NCBI RefSeq assembly: GCF_003182485.1
Contig: NZ_QGTX01000001.1
Coordinates: 3,868,001-3,932,000, forward strand
DNA from: Geodermatophilus normandii
GTDB taxonomy: Bacteria; Actinomycetota; Actinomycetes; Mycobacteriales; Geodermatophilaceae
Direction: 5' to 3'
DNA: 64,000 nucleotides
Position 1 is the stretch's first letter. Every line of letters starts with the position of its first letter. Below the pieces are notes generated by a model. That model had not been told where the DNA came from, did no database searches, and saw only the letters and a program-made list of their open reading frames with translations. Below, piece by piece: positions 18,658 to 25,450 of this stretch. The position numbers and the translations under genes were made by a program.

Positions 18658-19304
18658 CGGGCTCCTCCGTCGACCGCGGCGGGGCCGCTGAGCGCGCCGC
18701 CGGCGGTGCCTCCGGCCACGGCACCGAGCTCCTCCTTGAGCCGGCGCATCCCGGCGAGCATGCGGGTCTTGACCGTGCCGAGCGGCGCGCGGGTCAGGGC
18801 GGCGACCTCGCGCTGGGTGTAGCCGCCGTAGTAGGCCAGGGTCAGCGCCTCGCGCTGGGCGTCGGGCAGCGTGCCGAGCGCGGCGCGCACCCGCTCGGCC
18901 ACCAGCCGGGTCCAGGCGTCGTCCTCGACGTCACGGGCGCTCGTGGGCGCGCTGAGGGCGAGGTCGTCCTCGGCGCGGGCCTGGCGGCGGCGGTGGGACT
19001 CCTCGCGGCGGACGGCGTCCACGGCCTTGTGGTGCACCATCGCCATCAGCCAGGAGGCGAAGCTGCCGCGGCCACCGTCGTAGGCGTGCGGATCGCGCCA
19101 GACGGTGAGGAAGACGTCCTGGACGACGTCCTCGGCGAGGGTGTCGTCGGCGAGGATCCGGCGGGCCAGCGCGAAGGCGGGCCGCCGGAAGCGGTCGTAG
19201 AGGTCGTCGACGGCACCCCGCTCGCCGGCGCGCACGCGGGCGACCAGGTCCGCGTCGCCGGGGTCGCCCTCCGGACGTCGTGCCGGACGCGTCACGGCTC
19301 CCAT
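18654..19304 (-). CDS. sigK: ECF RNA polymerase sigma factor, SigK-like
   Basis: 216-residue alternative sigma factor. Region 2 is visible as FARRILADD-type helices with AEDVVQDVFLTVWRDP and ASWLMAMVHHKAVDAVR; region 4 as LPDAQREALTLAYYGGYTQREVAALTRAPLGTVKTRM. An alanine/glycine-rich tail ends the protein. ATG at 19304 is used; a GTG nine bases further in is possible. It is coupled to the RskA-like anti-sigma gene and diverges from the SsgA-like gene, so the 190-bp gap should hold two promoters, one probably autoregulated. The SigK name rests on gene pairing and overall similarity. Confidence 0.85.
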   Translation of the reverse strand: MGAVTRPARRPEGDPGDADLVARVRAGERGAVDDLYDRFRRPAFALARRILADDTLAEDVVQDVFLTVWRDPHAYDGGRGSFASWLMAMVHHKAVDAVRREESHRRRQARAEDDLALSAPTSARDVEDDAWTRLVAERVRAALGTLPDAQREALTLAYYGGYTQREVAALTRAPLGTVKTRMLAGMRRLKEELGAVAGGTAGGALSGPAAVDGGAR

Positions 19305-19496
19305 CGTCACACGTACCGTTCGCCACAGGGAGGCGTCACGGTTCACCACGCCGGGTAGTGCCTCCCCTCGAGGGAGCCGGACAGGTCGAGACGACGTCCA
19401 CCGGCGGCCCTCGTCCGCACGGGCGACACGCCCGGAGACCGGTCGGCGCAACATCCGGCCGTTCCGGTCGTTCTACCGATCATGGAACGAGGCGAC

Positions 19497-19946
19497 ATGG
19501 CACACCGCTCCTCCCCCGGGTACACCGTCCCCACGACGCTGTACCTGGTCGGCCCGACCTCCTGGACCGAGGTGCCCGCCGTCCTCTCCTACGCGGTGTC
19601 CGACCCGTTCGCGGTGCGGATCGGCTTCGGCGACGCCGACGAGCCCGTCGACGACGGCATCACCTGGTTGCTGGGCCGCGAGCTGCTCGCCGCGGGGCTC
19701 GAGCGGCCGGCCGGCGACGGCGACGTGCGGGTCTGGCCGGCCCGCACCAGTGGCGACGTCCTCTACCTGCACCTGCGCGCACCCTCGGGCGAGGCGCTCT
19801 TCGAGCTGTCCCGCGCCACCGTCGCCGCCTTCCTGCAGCGGACCGAGGAGCTCGTGCCCTCCGGGCAGGAGACGGCGGCCCTCGACGTCGACGACGCGCT
19901 GGCCGCACTCCTCTCCGGCGGCGGCGCCGACCCCGGGACGCGCTGA
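19497..19946 (+). CDS. SsgA/SsgB-like cell division and sporulation regulator
   Basis: 149-residue member of the SsgA-like proteins (SALPs), found in morphologically complex actinomycetes, where they guide FtsZ and septum placement. The signature is YTVPTTLYLVGPTSWTEVPAVLSY with SDPFAVRIGFG, ITWLLGRELLAAGL, DVRVWPARTSG and a C-terminal LELSRATVAAFL-like helix. ATG at 19497 is preferred: GAGG lies 4 bases upstream, whereas the ATG at 19482 has no ribosome site. Divergent from the ECF sigma gene and followed by the tRNA cluster. Confidence 0.85.
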   Translation: MAHRSSPGYTVPTTLYLVGPTSWTEVPAVLSYAVSDPFAVRIGFGDADEPVDDGITWLLGRELLAAGLERPAGDGDVRVWPARTSGDVLYLHLRAPSGEALFELSRATVAAFLQRTEELVPSGQETAALDVDDALAALLSGGGADPGTR

Positions 19947-19966
19947 CCCCGCGGGGGGACCCCCCG

Positions 19967-19995
19967 TGAAAGCCCCTGTGGTGGTCGGGTATCGT
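19967..19995 (+). promoter_or_regulatory. Candidate promoter of the tRNA-Gly-Cys-Val cluster
   Basis: TGAAAG and TATCGT separated by 17 bases, 45 bases before tRNA-Gly. The -10 is good and the -35 weak. Confidence 0.4.
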
Positions 19996-20039
19996 TCTCC
20001 CTGCACGACAGCGACACGGCAGGACAGCAGCACAGCAAC

Positions 20040-20112
20040 GCGGACGTGGCTCAGTTGGTAGAGCATCACCTTGCCAAGGTGAGGGTCGCGGGTTCGAATC
20101 CCGTCGTCCGCT
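20040..20112 (+). tRNA. tRNA-Gly (anticodon GCC)
   Basis: 73-nt cloverleaf: acceptor GCGGACG/CGTCCGC, anticodon arm TCACC-TTGCCAA-GGTGA giving GCC, T-arm GCGGG-TTCGAAT-CCCGT. First of three clustered tRNAs. Confidence 0.96.
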
Positions 20113-20155
20113 CGGGACCTCGGGCGCTGGTCGCGAGACCGGCGCCCGTGTGTGC

Positions 20156-20226
20156 GGTGGAGTGGCCGAGAGGCGAGGCAACGGCCTGCAAAGCCGTCTA
20201 CACGGGTTCAAATCCCGTCTCCACCT
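20156..20226 (+). tRNA. tRNA-Cys (anticodon GCA)
   Basis: 71-nt cloverleaf: acceptor GGTGGAG/CTCCACC, anticodon arm ACGGC-CTGCAAA-GCCGT giving GCA, T-arm ACGGG-TTCAAAT-CCCGT. Confidence 0.96.
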
Positions 20227-20275
20227 CGCCTCCTCGCCGAGCGCGGTGGAGCGGGCCGGTCGACTGACCGGACTC

Positions 20276-20347
20276 GGGCGATTGGCTCAGTGGTAGAGCG
20301 CTACCTTGACACGGTAGAGGTCACTGGTTCGAACCCAGTATCGCCCA
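20276..20347 (+). tRNA. tRNA-Val (anticodon GAC)
   Basis: 72-nt cloverleaf: acceptor GGGCGAT/ATCGCCC, anticodon arm CTACC-TTGACAC-GGTAG giving GAC. Apart from the anticodon arm it equals the tRNA-Val at 17175-17246. Confidence 0.96.
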
Positions 20348-20356
20348 CCGGCACGC

Positions 20357-20387
20357 AGAGCCCCGGACCCCCGCGGTCCGGGGCTCT
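20357..20387 (+). terminator. Terminator of the tRNA cluster
   Basis: 13-bp perfect stem (agagccccggacc and complement), loop cccgc, 9 bases after tRNA-Val. It can also serve the convergent acetyltransferase gene. Confidence 0.75.
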
Positions 20388-20412
20388 CGTCGTCCTGCGG
20401 AGACGTCGCCCC

Positions 20413-21702
20413 TCACGCCGCCGGGGGCGGATCGTCACCAGGGTGGGTCGGGGTCCCGCTCACCGGCCTCCTCCTGCCGGCGCTCGCGCGACAGGACCGA
20501 GCCGGGAGACCCGGACCGAGCCGGAGGACCCTCCGGACACCGTTGACGAGCCGCCGGTGGCGTCGCACGATCTGCCGCCACGCGAGTGCCGCGCCCACTG
20601 CTCGGCCGTGGCTCCCACGGATGACACCTCCCGGCACCAACTGGACACGGTAGGAGGTGTGCTGCACGTTGGCGGCCCTCAACTTGTACGGCTGCATACC
20701 GCGGAGGAAGTCGATCTGGGCTGCTCCCGCCTTCGCTGCACGGACCCTGCTCTGACTCTCGAGGTAGGTGCCCACCCCGAAGGGCGCGACGTCGGCGTGG
20801 TAGGAGGCGTAGTAGGTGGCCACCGTCGAGGGAGCGACCAGGTCGAGTTGATAGGCGACGAGGCGGCCGTCGACGCGGACGCCTGACAACCACCGCGACG
20901 ACGAGGGTGCCGCGGACAGGAAGTCCCGGAGCAGCGCGCCGGAAGGACCCCTCCAGGGATGGGTGCGACGCTTCGCCTGGGGATGGCCGGCGTCGACCGC
21001 GGCGCACTCGTCAGCCAGCGAGAGCACCTCGGCTCGCGTGGGCACCCGCGAGAGCAGGTCGGCGAGCACCTCGACCTCGCCCAGCGACTCGAGCAGTCGC
21101 AGGGTCCGATGACCGTGACGGCGCATGCTCCTCGTCTTGGGCGGTACGGGTACGCCTCTCTCGACCTGGAAGACCTCCTGCATGCTCTCCGACTGCCGCC
21201 GGCAGTGGACGCTCAGCCCCCGCCGGCGCCCCCAGTCCTGCAGGAGAGGGAGGACCGGGTCCGCGTCGGAGACCTGTTCGAGGTCCAGGAGGCTCCCCGG
21301 CACCACCGCACGTGCGGCGTCGAGCAGCGCGTCGAGGATCCGTGGCTGGTCCTGCGGTGAGTCGGGATCCACGAGGATCGTGCCGTAGTCGCTGGGACCT
21401 GCGCCGAGGAAGGACAGGATCGACAGGCCACACCGGCGCCGGACGGTGAGGGCGAGCAGGCCGACGAGGTCACCCTCGTCTCGAGCTGTGATCACCAGCG
21501 GCCACCCCCGCCCCGTGTGCCGGTGAGCCGACCAGGCCCAGGCCGGTGTGGCGAACACCGCCCCCGCACGGGCGGCCAGCCCCTCCCACTCGCGCGTGAG
21601 GAGGGTCCACTCCCCCGTGGGGCCGTCGGCGGGTGCGAGGACCTCCACCTTCAACGGAGAGCGAGGACGCCCACTGTCGGCTCGAGCGCTCGTCGCGGTC
21701 AT
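20413..21702 (-). CDS. CelD/BcsL-like GNAT family acetyltransferase
   Basis: 429-residue protein with tandem GNAT-like folds, as in the CelD/BcsL family linked to polysaccharide and cellulose-associated clusters. Visible blocks are [51 protein letters not shown] and the diagnostic [16 protein letters not shown] near the C-terminus, followed by a basic, proline-rich tail. ATG at 21702 overlaps the coaE stop (ATGA), so it is translated with coaE. The acceptor is unknown. Codon bias is slightly less GC-extreme than its neighbours, which hints at a separate history. Confidence 0.75.
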   Translation of the reverse strand: MTATSARADSGRPRSPLKVEVLAPADGPTGEWTLLTREWEGLAARAGAVFATPAWAWSAHRHTGRGWPLVITARDEGDLVGLLALTVRRRCGLSILSFLGAGPSDYGTILVDPDSPQDQPRILDALLDAARAVVPGSLLDLEQVSDADPVLPLLQDWGRRRGLSVHCRRQSESMQEVFQVERGVPVPPKTRSMRRHGHRTLRLLESLGEVEVLADLLSRVPTRAEVLSLADECAAVDAGHPQAKRRTHPWRGPSGALLRDFLSAAPSSSRWLSGVRVDGRLVAYQLDLVAPSTVATYYASYHADVAPFGVGTYLESQSRVRAAKAGAAQIDFLRGMQPYKLRAANVQHTSYRVQLVPGGVIRGSHGRAVGAALAWRQIVRRHRRLVNGVRRVLRLGPGLPARSCRASAGRRRPVSGTPTHPGDDPPPAA

Positions 21703-22322
21703 GCGTGGACGTCACCGCCACCCGGACGCTGGGCCCGTCTCGCCACGTGCGTGTCCCAGAACCGGTCCACCTGGGCGGCGAGGTCCTCGGGGGTGCCGCT
21801 GTTGTCCAGGACGACGTCGGCCACGGCCCGCCGCTGCGAGTCGGTGGCCTGCGCGGCGATGCGGGCCCGGGCGTCCTGCTCGGACAGCCCGCGCAGCCCG
21901 AGGCGGGCCACCCGGGTCTCCAGGTCGGCCTCGACGACCAGCACGAGGTCGTGCGCGCCGGCCTGCCCGGTCTCCACCAGCAGCGGCACGTCCTGCACGA
22001 CGACGGCGTCGTCCGGCGCCGCGCCGATGACCTCCTGTGCCCGGGCCCGCACCAGCGGGTGGACGATGCCGTCCAGCCGCGCCCGCGCGTCGGGGTCGGC
22101 GAAGACGATCCCCGCCAGCGCCGGGCGGTCCAGCGCTCCTTCGGCGGTCAGCACACCGGGGCCGAACACCTCGACGACGGCCGCCAGCCCCGGGGTGCCC
22201 GGCTCGACCACCTCCCGGGCGATCCGGTCGGCGTCGACCACCAGCGCTCCACGGGCGGCCAGCAGCGCCGCCACCGTGCTCTTCCCCGACCCGATCCCGC
22301 CGGTCAACCCGATGCGCAGCAC
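21699..22322 (-). CDS. coaE: Dephospho-CoA kinase
   Basis: Last step of coenzyme A synthesis, phosphorylating dephospho-CoA. The 207 residues start [16 protein letters not shown] with the P-loop, followed by [11 protein letters not shown], the lid region and [14 protein letters not shown] at 22322 puts the P-loop at the usual place. TACCGT lies 6 bases upstream, so the mRNA is probably leaderless. The extra UPF0157 domain of mycobacterial CoaE is absent. Close to rpsA and polA, as in mycobacteria. Confidence 0.94.
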   Translation of the reverse strand: MLRIGLTGGIGSGKSTVAALLAARGALVVDADRIAREVVEPGTPGLAAVVEVFGPGVLTAEGALDRPALAGIVFADPDARARLDGIVHPLVRARAQEVIGAAPDDAVVVQDVPLLVETGQAGAHDLVLVVEADLETRVARLGLRGLSEQDARARIAAQATDSQRRAVADVVLDNSGTPEDLAAQVDRFWDTHVARRAQRPGGGDVHA

Positions 22323-22328
22323 GTACGG

Positions 22329-22334
22329 ACGGTA
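22329..22334 (-). promoter_or_regulatory. -10 element of coaE
   Basis: TACCGT on the minus strand with a 6-base spacer to the GTG at 22322. Confidence 0.5.
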
Positions 22335-22481
22335 ACGAGCGCGCGGGCGGCGGTCACAGAGGGGTAACACCTGCCCGTCGAACACGGCGCGTCGCTCCAG
22401 TCACACCCGTCACTCCTCTTAACGTCCGCCTCGTCGGTTCCCCACGGAGGGGGACGCAGCCGAGAGAGGCAGGCACTGACG

Positions 22482-22748
22482 ATGTCGCAGTCCCGTACCG
22501 CCGTCGCGACGGTCCCCGCCGGTTCCTCCGCAGCGGGGCGGCACCGGGTGGAGCGTGCCGGCGGCATCCGGGTGGCCGACCTGCCTGCCGTCCGGGAGCG
22601 TCGCGCGCTGCAGGCCGCCGCGCCCGCGCGCCGCAGCTTCCTGCGCTGGCTGCTCGACGCCGCCCCGGCCGGCCGGCACACCTGGCAGGCGCTCGCTGCC
22701 GCCGGTGGCCGCCCGCGCTCGGCGTTCGCGATCATCCTGAGCCTCTGA
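22482..22748 (+). CDS. Small uncharacterised protein (88 residues)
   Basis: Not recognised. The basic, alanine-rich protein has a central helix-prone segment (RRSFLRWLLDAAPAGRHTWQALAAAGGRPRS) and a hydrophobic C-terminus (FAIILSL). ATG at 22482 has an AGG motif 8 bases upstream, and a strong terminator begins 28 bases after the stop; together these argue for a real transcription unit. No homology call is possible. Confidence 0.5.
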   Translation: MSQSRTAVATVPAGSSAAGRHRVERAGGIRVADLPAVRERRALQAAAPARRSFLRWLLDAAPAGRHTWQALAAAGGRPRSAFAIILSL

Positions 22749-22776
22749 GCGGGGCCCCGCGGGGCCACCACAGACC

Positions 22777-22813
22777 GGGTGCCCGCCCGGACGGGGACGG
22801 CGGGCGGGCACCC
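22777..22813 (+). terminator. Terminator of the 88-residue ORF
   Basis: 13-bp perfect stem (gggtgcccgcccg and complement) with an 11-base loop. Confidence 0.7.
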
Positions 22814-22843
22814 CTGCTCCCGTGCCTCCGGCCGGGTGCACGC

Positions 22844-22886
22844 ACGACAGAGGCCCAGGACCTCGCGGGTCCTGGGCCTCTGTCGT
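22844..22886 (-). terminator. Terminator of rpsA
   Basis: Perfect 19-bp stem (acgacagaggcccaggacc and complement) with loop tcgcg, 30 bases past the rpsA stop. Confidence 0.85.
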
Positions 22887-22916
22887 CGATCAGACCGTCA
22901 GCCGACGGTCAGCGGG

Positions 22917-24380
22917 TCACTCCCCGCCGGCGAGCTTCGCGCGCAGCGCGGCGAGCGCCTCGTCGCTGGCCAGCGTGCCGCCCGTGGCGGCCTCGGGGCC
23001 GGCCTCGGCACCGGAGGTGTAGTTGCCCCCGGCAGCAGCCTCGGCGTCGGCCTCGCGGGCCGCGGCGATCTGCTTGCGGTGCGCCTCGAAGCGGGCCTGG
23101 GCCTCGGCGTACTGCCGCTCCCAGGTCTCGCGGGCCTCCTCGTAACCCTCGAGCCACTCGCCGGTGTCGGGGTCGAAGCCCTCGGGGTAGATGTAGTTGC
23201 CCTGCTCGTCGTAGGACGCGGCCATGCCGTAGGCGGCGGGGTCGAACTGCTCCTCGTCGCCGATGACGCCCTCGTTGGCCTGCTTGAGCGACAGCGAGAT
23301 GCGGCGCCGGTCGAGGTCGATGTCGATGACCTTGACGAGGATCTCGTCGCCGACCTGCACGACCTGCTCCGGGATCTCCACGTGGCGCTCGGCCAGCTCG
23401 GAGATGTGGACCAGGCCCTCGATGCCCTCGTCGACCCGGACGAACGCACCGAAGGGCACCAGCTTGGTGACCTTGCCCGGCACGACCTGGCCGATCTGGT
23501 GGGTGCGGGCGAACTGACGCCACGGGTCCTCCTGCGTCGCCTTCAGCGACAGGGAGACCCGCTCGCGGTCGAGGTCGACGTCGAGGACCTCGACGGTGAC
23601 CTCCTGGCCCACCTCGACGACCTCGGAGGGGTGGTCGATGTGCTTCCAGGACAGCTCGGAGACGTGCACGAGGCCGTCCACGCCGCCAAGGTCGACGAAC
23701 GCGCCGAAGTTGACGATCGAGGAGACGACGCCGGTGCGCACCTGGCCGCGGGCGAGCTTGTTGAGGAACTCGCTGCGGACCTCGGACTGCGTCTGCTCCA
23801 GCCACTGCCGGCGGGAGAGGACGACGTTGTTGCGGTTCTTGTCGAGCTCGATGATCTTCGCCTCGAGCTCGCGGCCCACGTAGGGCTGCAGGTCGCGGAC
23901 GCGGCGCATCTCGACCAGCGAGGCGGGGAGGAACCCGCGCAGGCCGATGTCGAGGATGAGACCGCCCTTGACGACCTCGATGACGGTGCCGGTGACGACC
24001 TCGTCGGCTTCCTTCTTGGCCTCGATCGTGCCCCAGGCGCGCTCGTACTGGGCGCGCTTCTTGGACAGGATCAGCCGGCCCTCCTTGTCCTCCTTCTGGA
24101 GGACGAGGGCTTCCACCTCGTCGCCGACCTTGACGACCTCGTTGGGGTCGACGTCGTGCTTGATGGACAGCTCACGCGAGGGGATGACGCCCTCGGTCTT
24201 GTAGCCGATGTCCAGCAGCACCTCGTCCCGGTCGACCTTGACGATGACGCCTTCGACGATGTCGCCGTCGTTGAAGTACTTGATCGTCTGGTCGATCGCG
24301 GCGAGGAAGTCCTCGGCGGTGCCGATGTCGTTCACCGCGATCTGGGGGGTGCTGTCAGGACGGACCTGGGTGGAGGTCAT
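22917..24380 (-). CDS. rpsA: 30S ribosomal protein S1
   Basis: RNA-binding ribosomal protein needed to load structured mRNAs. The 487 residues have four S1 (OB) domains, at roughly 37-105, 121-190, 208-276 and 293-362. Each has the typical VxGxVxxVxxxGxxVDL-like core (for example [16 protein letters not shown]). An acidic, alanine-rich tail follows. Four domains and about 480-500 residues are normal for actinobacterial S1. ATG at 24380 is the start; a CGGAG sequence lies about 11 bases upstream. Near coaE and polA, as in mycobacteria. Confidence 0.96.
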   Translation of the reverse strand: MTSTQVRPDSTPQIAVNDIGTAEDFLAAIDQTIKYFNDGDIVEGVIVKVDRDEVLLDIGYKTEGVIPSRELSIKHDVDPNEVVKVGDEVEALVLQKEDKEGRLILSKKRAQYERAWGTIEAKKEADEVVTGTVIEVVKGGLILDIGLRGFLPASLVEMRRVRDLQPYVGRELEAKIIELDKNRNNVVLSRRQWLEQTQSEVRSEFLNKLARGQVRTGVVSSIVNFGAFVDLGGVDGLVHVSELSWKHIDHPSEVVEVGQEVTVEVLDVDLDRERVSLSLKATQEDPWRQFARTHQIGQVVPGKVTKLVPFGAFVRVDEGIEGLVHISELAERHVEIPEQVVQVGDEILVKVIDIDLDRRRISLSLKQANEGVIGDEEQFDPAAYGMAASYDEQGNYIYPEGFDPDTGEWLEGYEEARETWERQYAEAQARFEAHRKQIAAAREADAEAAAGGNYTSGAEAGPEAATGGTLASDEALAALRAKLAGGE

Positions 24381-24595
24381 GTGGTCGAGTGCTCCGGACG
24401 GGGGGTGCGTAGGGACGGGGGTACCGCGGCCGGGTGACCGCGGGAGCGGGGAGAGCCGGCGCGCGCCGATCCCCTGCGGGGACAGCACTGACAGACCTCT
24501 GGCGCACCCCCCATGGTACGGACGCGCGCGCACCCGGGTCCACCTGGGTGGGCGACCTCTGCCGGGCCCGCACGGCGTGTCACGCTGGGCGTGTC

Positions 24596-25447
24596 ATGAC
24601 CCCGCTGCCCGAGCTCCCCCTCGGCCCCGACGGCTACCCCGCCGCCGGTGGCGTCGAGCGCCGGCCGGCCGGGTCGGCGGAGTCCGCCCGCGCCAACCGC
24701 GGCTGGTGGGACGCCGCCGCACCGGCCTACCTCGCCGAGCACGGCGAGGACCTGGGCGACGTCGACTTCCTGTGGTGCCCGGAGGGGCTGCGCGAGGCCG
24801 ACGCCTCCCTGCTCGGCGACGTCGCCGGCCGCCGGGTGCTCGAGGTCGGCTGCGGATCGGCGCCGTGCGCGCGGTGGCTGCGCCGGGCCGGTGCCGACGT
24901 CGTGGCGCTGGACCTCTCCGGCGGGATGCTGGCCCGGGCCGCGGAGCTCAACCGGTCCACCGGCGTCGCGGTCCCGCTGCTGCAGGCCGACGTCGGCGCG
25001 CTGCCGCTGGCCGACGCGTCCGTCGACGTCGTGTGCTCGGCGTTCGGCGGGCTGCCGTTCGTGGCCGACGTCGAGGGGGCGCTGGCGGAGGTGGCGCGGG
25101 TGCTGCGCCCGGGTGGGCGGTTCGCCGCGTCGGTCAACCACCCGTTCCGCTGGCCGCTGCCGGACTCCCCCGACCCCGGGGACCTGCGGGTCGTCTCGTC
25201 CTACTTCGACCGGCGGCCGTACGTGGAGACCGACGGCGAGGGGCGGACGGTCTACGTCGAGCACCACCGCACGGTCGGCGACTGGGTGCGGGCCGTCGTC
25301 GGCGCGGGCCTCGTCCTCGACGACCTGGTCGAGCCGGAGTGGACGCCGGGCCGGACGCAGGAGTGGGGCCAGTGGTCCCCCGCCCGCGGCGCGCTGGTCC
25401 CCGGGACGCTGGTCCTGGTCGCGCACCGACCCTCGACCTCGACCTGA
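24596..25447 (+). CDS. Class I SAM-dependent methyltransferase
   Basis: 283-residue methyltransferase with motif I VLEVGCGSAPCARWL (81-95), the acidic VVALDLSGGML (motif II) and the post-I block LPLADASVDVVCSAFGGLPFVADVEGALAEVARVLRPGG. This layout is typical of UbiE/Methyltransf_11 proteins. The substrate is unknown. ATG at 24596 lacks a clear ribosome site. Diverges from rpsA over 215 bp and converges on polA with only 3 bases between the stops. Mycobacteria have a methyltransferase-like gene in the same rpsA-polA interval (Rv1628-1630 region), but orthology is not shown. Confidence 0.83.
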   Translation: MTPLPELPLGPDGYPAAGGVERRPAGSAESARANRGWWDAAAPAYLAEHGEDLGDVDFLWCPEGLREADASLLGDVAGRRVLEVGCGSAPCARWLRRAGADVVALDLSGGMLARAAELNRSTGVAVPLLQADVGALPLADASVDVVCSAFGGLPFVADVEGALAEVARVLRPGGRFAASVNHPFRWPLPDSPDPGDLRVVSSYFDRRPYVETDGEGRTVYVEHHRTVGDWVRAVVGAGLVLDDLVEPEWTPGRTQEWGQWSPARGALVPGTLVLVAHRPSTST

Positions 25448-25450
25448 CGG

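Noticed and set aside
20046-20267. Short ORFs in the tRNA cluster
   Set aside because: Peptides encoded by tRNA-Gly and tRNA-Cys sequence; not real genes.
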